Below are positions 57,211 through 64,000 of a stretch of 64,000 bases of DNA, piece after piece (positions within the stretch are counted from its first letter, which is position 1; every line of letters begins with the position of its first letter). This DNA comes from Euglena gracilis (lineage: Eukaryota; Euglenida; Euglenophyceae; Euglenales): contig CP154955.1 of assembly GCA_039621445.1 (NCBI GenBank), positions 4,123,836-4,187,835 of the forward strand, in the 5' to 3' direction. The notes below the pieces were generated by a model. That model did not search any database, had not been told where the DNA came from, and saw only the letters and a program-made list of their open reading frames with translations. The translations under genes were made by a program, and so were the position numbers.

Positions 57211-57879
57211 CACCATCTCCTCGTCCGTGACGGCTGACAAACACAAATCCTCACTGCCAACCATTGATTGCACAACGATTGCGTGGTGATGAAACTTGTG
57301 GTGAGAGGTAGTGCGTAATGTATTTGACCACGGCATCTGACTGGCCAAAAATTGCCTGCCTTACGTGTGCGCTGTGTTACAAGAATACAAAAGTCCATTT
57401 TCGGATCCCCCCCAAAACACCATTTTTCACCAACAGGGGTCCCTGCAATTCTTGCCCTGACAACTGTGCGAAACAAATTATGCCACGGTATGCTAAAGCA
57501 CAACCAGGGATTCCAACAGATTATCTTTCTGTTTCTGAGGGTTGACCTTGATCCATCCTTCAGAAACTTTTTTTGCGAAAATCTGGTGAATTCTGCAATT
57601 TTTCACATTCATAAAATTTATGCTGGTTTTTTTGCGAACTGGGTGCTTTTTTGAGGGAGGATTGCAGGAAACGAAAGGCAAGGAGGAATGTTTGTTTTCT
57701 CTTTGAGGGAAACTTGTTTAAAGGGTCATTTATTAGGGAAAATGACAGAGCATTTTATTCAAATTTATTCGTCATTTGAAATCATTCGTGATTATTCCTG
57801 GCATTAATTTGTGGGAAGTGTTCAAACTGCCCTTTCCCTCCCGTCCACCATAATAGCCGGGGGGGGGTGCTCCCTTCCT

Positions 57880-58070
57880 TAAAAGAAGCCTGCTCTACCC
57901 CCAAAACCTCCAAATATGTCGTCACGGCCTCCACCCTTTCCCTGGAGTATCGCTTCAAATGCGGGTATCGGACTGCCATCTTCTGCACGTCCATGGAGTA
58001 ACGTTGCATGGTTCCGGGCAGTAATTGAGCAAAATCACACAGCATTCCTTTTGAATTGGGAATCTGGGAA
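57880..58070 (-). CDS. mTERF-like exon, upstream part
   Basis: FAQLLPGTMQRYSMDVQKMA, VRYPHLKRYSRERVEAVTTY and LEVLGVEQASFKEG read as mTERF repeats (YP.L..YS.E.V.....YL..LGV). Same strand as the 56-kb exon; the intervening 1.5 kb would be an intron containing the foldback cluster. Targeting sequence and further repeats are expected further upstream but not seen. Confidence 0.6.
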
Positions 58071-58099
58071 TACCTCCTAGGAAGTGGCAATTTCAATTC

Positions 58100-59255
58100 A
58101 GTAATGCAATTACAAAAAACACGTAAATGGAGGTCAGGATCTGGTAGTTGAACCCAAATGGGGGTCAAAGGGGGGTAGGCTTGAGTTTCACCATCACGGG
58201 GGGAGAGAGTGTGCTGTGCCTTCCCGGAAACATCCGCACACCCCGGGGAGGGGGGGGGGTCAGCCTTGGGTCCCGGCCATGGCCGACCTGGCACCAGTTG
58301 GTAGTCGGGCCCGGGGGAGTTGGGAATGGGATGGTTGCAAGATAGGGGAGGGGGTATATCATTTGAACAAATTATCAAACTCAAAAATAACCCCGAAAAT
58401 GCGCGGCCTCACTGGGGCACCAAAGCTTGAAAATGGTTTCGAAAGCGTAAAGACTTTCTTTGTACGGCCTTGTGCTATATGCAAACACAGTAGAAAGCTC
58501 AAACACAGCACACCAAGGTACTCCTCTGCCTGGTTTGAAATCACGACATCTGAGAGATGATAAAAACAACATCGGCATAATTCGGAAATGGGTGCTCTCT
58601 TTCACAGGAAAGAACGATTCAAAAACTTTTCATGGTAGTGCAGGGAAAATACGGGTAAATTTGATACTGAGAGTGCACTTCTGTTGGCTGCTTGAGAGGA
58701 CAATTCCTGTTCATAAAACAATTTCGTAATGCAATTGGTGGTATGCAATGCCCTCTAGGAATATGCTGACTCTAAAAATATTGAAGTTTCTGACCAAAAT
58801 TAAAAAAAAAAGACAGACAAAAAAATTGCAGAGAAAATGCGGTCTAAAAAGTGGAATTTTTCCAGGTCGAAATCATTTAGCAATTCCACACATGTTGAAA
58901 AAAAACACCAAAATAATGCCAGAAACGCACCGCAAGTTCAAGTTTCAGTTCAAGGTTATGCGGACTGGGAAAGGAAAGCGAAAAGTTGCAGAGAATTACG
59001 GAAATTGCGGGAAAAAGCGATATCAATCCCCCTGCCGCTCACAAATTATTACAAATAGGAAAGAAAAGAGCGGTAAAAAATTGCACATGGTTGTCAGAAT
59101 TAAAGAACAATTGTGCCACCCTGTCTGAGAGGAGAATCTGCTCACAGGGCATTATCTCTTTTTACTTTGGTCTTTGTGATAATCACTTATGCACCAGCCC
59201 TGATGCTCAGCCAGACAAAATGCAATGCCATGAGGGCGAGCGAGGATACACAGCA
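58100..59255. other. No supported gene
   Basis: AT-rich. A G/C-run patch at 58,190-58,350 may be a MITE remnant. Confidence 0.4.
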
Positions 59256-59600
59256 ATATTACCCCCCCCCCCCTAGTCGTACGACCGGGTTCCTGCAACC
59301 TGTGACCGGGGGGGGGGGTGGTCATAACACCCCCATAACCTGCAACCTGTGACCGGGGGGTGGTCGTAAATGAGGGGGCGGTCAAAGGTACGATGGTGTG
59401 AGGGTGGCACATCCGCGGTGGCAAAGCACAGCGAAAAGCAGAAATATTTCAAATGGAGGTTGCCCAAACAGCGGCAGCTCCAGTGTCGGTGGGCGAAGCG
59501 CCAGAAGGCTGCTCCGGAAGGTACACAACGGTGTACGGCAGAATGAAACGGAATTTGTGAAATGAAAAAGACTTCAGCCACCCAAACAATGCTTGTCTTT

Positions 59601-59978
59601 CTACTCCTCTACCGGTACGGTGTAGAAACCTTTTTTCCGATGCCAAACAACTTTCAGACGCTTTGGTGGTGGTACCGCAACAGTTGTACTGGAACTCGCT
59701 TCCTGCATTGTTGTCCCTGGAAGATTCTGGAATTTCGGCGGAATGAAATCCCCATCAATCAAATCTTTCGTCAAATAGAGATGTCCATTGAAGACGTGTG
59801 CCAAGCCCCAAATGCCACGTGTTGCTTTGGCAAAAACGATTTTGAGATTCTTCTTTTCGTTCCCATCCTCCTCTGGTGTGCTTTCTGAATACGAGGAAAC
59901 CGATTTCTTGCTGTCTGAATCGTCCCCTAAATCACTCTCATCAAAACTTGACAAATCTGACAACCCAGAAGAACCCAA
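59601..59978 (-). CDS. Acidic/basic protein of the 2.78-kb element, copy 2
   Basis: Identical reading to 49,425-49,802. Confidence 0.45.
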   Translation of the reverse strand: MGSSGLSDLSSFDESDLGDDSDSKKSVSSYSESTPEEDGNEKKNLKIVFAKATRGIWGLAHVFNGHLYLTKDLIDGDFIPPKFQNLPGTTMQEASSSTTVAVPPPKRLKVVWHRKKGFYTVPVEE

Positions 59979-60697
59979 AAGTCATGGGTGTTTCCATCGA
60001 AATGAAACACCCCTGGCCGAACCAGTGGACTCCGAGGAGGAACTCCCCGAAGCGTCACTGGTTTGGTTAGACGGAAGCGACAACATAGCACAATCGGCGG
60101 GGATTGAGGATTCGTCCAACAGTTTCTGAAACATGTTTGTGCTTGCCGACCGGGGGAGAAAAGGGGGGGGGGGTGGGTGCTATAGGGTGTCAGGGGGGGG
60201 GTTGGTGTCCGGGCCGGACCAAGAAAATTTTCATTGAAAATGGCTGTGGTCGGAGAGGGGTGCTTTGCTAGGGGCAGGCACCCCCCTAAAACCCTACCCC
60301 CCCCCTGGGGTAGGCACTCGACTAAGCACAAGCCTGTTCTCAAACAACATCCCCGCCGGGAAATACGCAGCACGCATGGCAGCCAGAAGAAAAGAAAGAA
60401 AAATGGTCAACAGGTCAGCAAAAACTTGGCCAGATGTCATGAAGACAAGCCCGGTCGTTGGACAGGGGGGGCGAGGTAAGAAATCGCCTGGGTGCTGTCG
60501 TCGACGAAACGCCAGCCACCACCTTGACAACGCCCTCTCCCACAACTGCGCAATCCTACGAATAATAGTAGAATGATAAATTTTCCTGGACAGAAAAATC
60601 TAGATGCATGGACACTCCACCTCTGAGAAATGTGCAATCCTACGAATACAGCAGCACATAAACAATAAAACAATTTCGCAGTCCTACGACTATAGCA

Positions 60698-61213
60698 TCA
60701 CATAATAGCAGGTTGGGGACAGCACCTTTCACTCCACGCCTTTGCTTTGGTGATGGCCATCTGCTTCGTGATCGCCAGCCCGCGCCCACGCCGCCGTAGG
60801 ATCCATCGACGTAGATTGACCTCCAGGGTTTTCCGCCCAGAAGAATGACCCCTGTGCAATGTCTTCCTCTTCTTGTCCTTCAGAAGCGCCTTTGCCAGAT
60901 TGGTCCTTGTGTGAGAAAAATGTTTCAAAAAAGAAGACAAAGAAAACAATGCTAACCTCTGCTTTTGCCAAAACATGATAGCAGTATGTGACTTCATCTT
61001 GAAGAATTTGGCAGCTGCACGAAATCCATGAGCGTCAGCATAAGCCAAAATCTTCAATTTCTCTTTCACCGTCCAGCTCCGCCGGCTGATAGGGGCGCTC
61101 CGTTTCCTCTGCATTGAAAAAAACAGAAATGCGGAAAATGGCAAATGCACCGTACCGGAAGACGGGTCGGTGATCCCTTCCTTGCACTTGACTTTCTCTT
61201 GTCTTTCATGCAA
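60698..61213 (-). CDS. CENP-B/pogo-type DNA-binding protein, copy 2
   Basis: Identical to the copy-1 protein, with both HTH regions intact. The longer frame left of it (49,751-50,368 in copy 1) is shifted here by one base in a C run, which argues that that frame is not under coding constraint. Confidence 0.6.
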   Translation of the reverse strand: MHERQEKVKCKEGITDPSSGTVHLPFSAFLFFSMQRKRSAPISRRSWTVKEKLKILAYADAHGFRAAAKFFKMKSHTAIMFWQKQRLALFSLSSFLKHFSHTRTNLAKALLKDKKRKTLHRGHSSGRKTLEVNLRRWILRRRGRGLAITKQMAITKAKAWSERCCPQPAIM

Positions 61214-61214
61214 T

Positions 61215-61682
61215 TCACCTGAGACATTGAAATATCGGGGCAGAAAAAGTGAATGTACAAATACACATGCCTGAATGGCTTCTGTTGCCGCAGGAGCTGC
61301 TTGCTCTTCTGTTGTTCCTTGTTCTGCCTCCGTCTGTGATGCGTCCGCGTTTTAATACAGGTATTATTAAAAAAAAACACACCAGCGGGCTGGAGGGTGT
61401 CCGGGGTGAATCAGGTTCAGGTTCTGGTTCGGAAGGAGGTTCAAGTTCCATTTCTCGAACACGGGCTTTCTTGTTCAGGACCTCAGACCCGTTCCGCACG
61501 TACTTGATGGTGCAGGCACACCAATGCTTTCCAACCAAATCATTCATGAAAAGGGGAAGAATGCAAAGATGATGTGCAAAGCAATGCTGTTGGGCCAAAC
61601 GTCTAAAATATCCCTCAAAAAAAGAATACAAAAAAAAGCAAGTGCAATATACTTCTGCCTGTATATTGTTTTTTGTTGCCAT
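61215..61682 (-). CDS. Possible upstream exon, copy 2
   Basis: Identical to 51,038-51,505. Confidence 0.4.
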   Translation of the reverse strand: MATKNNIQAEVYCTCFFLYSFFEGYFRRLAQQHCFAHHLCILPLFMNDLVGKHWCACTIKYVRNGSEVLNKKARVREMELEPPSEPEPEPDSPRTPSSPLVCFFLIIPVLKRGRITDGGRTRNNRRASSSCGNRSHSGMCICTFTFSAPIFQCLR

Positions 61683-62532
61683 TTTTGCCCACTGTTCACT
61701 TTGAAAATATCTTTTGAATCACACTCCATCAGTTAAAGACAAGCATCGTTCTGGCAAAGATAACGATCCCCAAAAGGAGAGGGGCCTTGCACAACCGCAG
61801 AGGCCTTGGAGCCATCACTGCGGGTGTACAACACATGTGCGCCGGGAGGGAACATGGGGAATAACCTGCGAAAAGTAACAACACTTGGGAACAACGGCGT
61901 CATTCATGGAACGTTCCCAAAAAAAAATTCGCAACCTGCAACCTGTGACCGGGGGGGGTGGTCATAACACCCCCATGACCTGCAACCTGTGACCGGGGGG
62001 TGGTCATAGATGAGGGGTGGTCGTACGACTAGGGGGGGGGGTAAACAAAAAAAGCGGGGAAATTCAAGAAACTTCAACATCAATAGAAAATTGAGGGAAA
62101 GGGAGGAATTTCTGCAGTTGCAAAAATAATGCTTTGGCTTTGGCATGGACTAAACACCCGCATCAGACACCTGTTGCAGTCCGCCTCTTACCCGGGCTGC
62201 CTGCACATTGCCCAGGAGTTGCAGTCACTACAAAGCGGGCCTGCACGTCTGGACGCGGTATGGTGCCAGCCAGCTGTGCACCATCATCTGGACTGAGTTG
62301 GTATCAAACGTCTCAAGAAGCGAGTGCAGCTGCTAATTTGGGAGCGCTGAACTTTTTGGACAGAACTACAAACTCAGGGTGATGGGTGTGCCTGTTTGCG
62401 GCCAAAAACTGCACACGGGGGGAAGAGGAAATATGCACAAAACTGCACGTGTACATTTTCCAGTAAACACACACACACACAGGCCCACACGAATAGGAAG
62501 CATTTGATCACGGGTGGGTGAGGCTTTGTGGT

Positions 62533-62889
62533 CATACAATTGCTTACCGGGGGAGGGGGGTCACTCTGTTGTTAAAGGAGGGGAGGGGGGTCACACTTTG
62601 TTAAAAACCAGTCAGTCACTCATTTTCAAAAAACCAGCCAGTCACTACCCCCTGGGGGGGGGGGGGTCGGCCACTCAGAAAAACGGCCACTTTCCAGTCA
62701 CTTTAGGCTATTTTAGGCCCAAAAAAATTTTCCGGCGCCTTTGGCGCCGGGGTCACTCAAGCCACTTTTGCCCACTCCTGGCCGACCCCCCCCCCCGGGG
62801 GGGGGAGGGGTCCGGGCCAAAAACCAGTCAGTCACTCTGAAAAACCAGTCGGGGGGGGGGGGGGTTGTCAGTGCTTAAGCAATTGCCTG
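62533..62889. mobile_element. hAT-like MITE, CAGTCACT-rich
   Basis: Ends CATACAATTGCTTA and TAAGCAATTGCCTG are inverted with one or two mismatches. The interior has repeated CCAGTCAGTCACT words and the GGCGCCTTTGGCGCC mini-hairpin, as in the 7,917 element. No exact 8-bp duplication is seen. Confidence 0.6.
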
Positions 62890-64000
62890 TTGGTGCTTTG
62901 TAACATCCCCCTGGAGGCAAAGGCGCACAGGGGGCCCAAAAAATTCTGTTTGTCTGAATTTGTCTGAAGGGCAAAAGTTTTCCCTGGGGTGTGCCTGATG
63001 GTAACAATATCTGTCCTCCGACCAGGGGGTCATTGGACTTGGGGTTCTGACTGGTATCCTCCAACCGAGGTCAGTTGTATGAAATAACCTCCGAAAAAGT
63101 GTCCTCCGACAGGGGGGGGGGGAGGGGTCGTTGGACATTGGAGGGGCAAAAGGGGGTCAGCCGCAGAACTTCAGAGCGTCACCGCTGTCTGGGGTGACAA
63201 TGAGATGCAGCAGCTGGGTTGGCCATTTCCGGCTCAAACGAGCGAACGCCGCACGGTGCATGGGTTGCCCACGCCAGAGGAGTGTGGGGTTTTCGACCTG
63301 CAAAGCGAAAGCGGAGGGGGACGGGCGCCCAAAATACTTGAATTCAACCCAGAAGCAGGCCCTTGGGTGAACTCCCTGCCAGGTTGGAACCCCGCCGAAA
63401 AGTGATGGACATTTGTCCGCTTTTGTGACGCCCAAATCGTCAACAGGGGGGAGAGGAAGAAATATGAACGATCAAAAACTGATGCAAAAAAAAGTGGAAA
63501 AATCAAAAAATTCAAAAAAAAACCCGCAAAGCTACAAAACTTTTGAAAAAAAGAACGTGAAGAAACCCAAAAAAAAAGGGGTTTGCGCCTCTGTTGTCTT
63601 CCTCCAATCTCTGGGGGAGCAGGGAAGCTTGTGGGCTCTGTTCAATGAATTCCTGTGGCAGAGACTAATAAAATTATTAGCCTGTGTTGCAAACCAGAGG
63701 AGTAAATTTGAATTGCGGGTTTGGTGTGTGCTGCATTTATCCCTGGGGGGTTGCTGGGGCTAAAATTCCCAGACTATGTTCTCAAGCCAATTTGCAGTTT
63801 TTTTTTAGCACCTGCGGTAGGATAGAGCCCAATAGGTGTGCGAAAGCAAAGCACCCACAGGCAACAATTTCCAGTCTGGTCCACGGTTTCTCAATAGGGG
63901 GGTTACTTTTAAATGAGGTGTTTGACCCCAAGGTTTGTCAACTGGCCTTGTAAACCCCACATGTGACCCCCTCCCTGGTTGACCAACCAAAGGATGACTA
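62890..64000. other. No confident gene; C-run element ends
   Basis: TGTCCTCCGACCAGGGGG (63,014) and GTCCTCCGACAGGGGG...GGGTCGTTGGACATTGG (63,099-63,140) resemble ends of the TA-flanked C-run family in direct orientation, perhaps a damaged copy. The remainder shows nothing I can support. Confidence 0.4.

Larger units (their letters stand above)
59262..62041 (-). mobile_element. 2.78-kb Tc1/pogo-like transposon, copy 2
   Basis: Same ends and internal sequence as copy 1, flanked by TA (59,260; 62,042). Differences seen are in G/C run lengths and a few substitutions, for example G to C near 60,541. The pair is a recent burst. Confidence 0.85.

Noticed and set aside
62188-62247. Small minus-strand exon (DVQARFVVTATPG)
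   Set aside because: Splice-like borders only; too short and isolated to support.

Overview
This is eukaryotic nuclear DNA from a large, repeat-choked genome. Coding potential comes in short GC-rich islands with GT..AG borders. Spliced genes sit among transposons, microsatellites and long G/C homopolymers, and two exons look like mTERF (organelle nucleic-acid-binding) proteins. An alga or other protist fits, but the sequence alone does not fix the lineage. No rRNA, tRNA or CRISPR array is seen. Layout: 1-16 kb holds scattered minus-strand exon islands embedded in MITEs and (GT)n/(CCCCACA)n tracts. 16.7-18.1 kb is minisatellite. 18,786-33,470 is a complete 14.7-kb DNA element. 33.5-36 kb holds small foldback elements and MITEs, and 36-40.8 kb a decayed LINE on the minus strand. 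41-48.6 kb contains hAT-like MITEs, a diverged second copy of a three-exon block from 10-11 kb, a (CA)n field and a (CTG)n tract. 49.1-51.9 and 59.3-62.0 kb are two nearly identical 2.78-kb Tc1/pogo-like elements, with mTERF-like exons between them. The most notable object is the 14.7-kb element. It has perfect 21-bp terminal inverted repeats (TIRs) and a 5-bp target-site duplication (TSD, TTTAT). Inside it lies a second 3.65-kb member with identical TIRs and its own 5-bp TSD (CTTGT). Both, and nothing else in the window, are filled with about 38 copies of a short palindrome, GAAGCG-N6-CGCTTC. The outer element carries a spliced gene with a ParB/sulfiredoxin-like domain (GQHR motif), a spliced minus-strand gene that is a transposase candidate, and a divergent plus-strand gene. 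The palindromes lie mostly in introns and intergenic DNA, at most one per intron of the ParB-like gene. A ParB-domain protein together with many palindromes suggests, as inference only, a protein/centromere-like-site pairing on a eukaryotic transposon. Around it, several unrelated small elements show clean TSDs: two 8-bp TSDs on hAT-like MITEs, TA on C-run-ended elements, and one TA element inserted inside the TIR of a hAT-like MITE. These allow a partial insertion history to be read directly.
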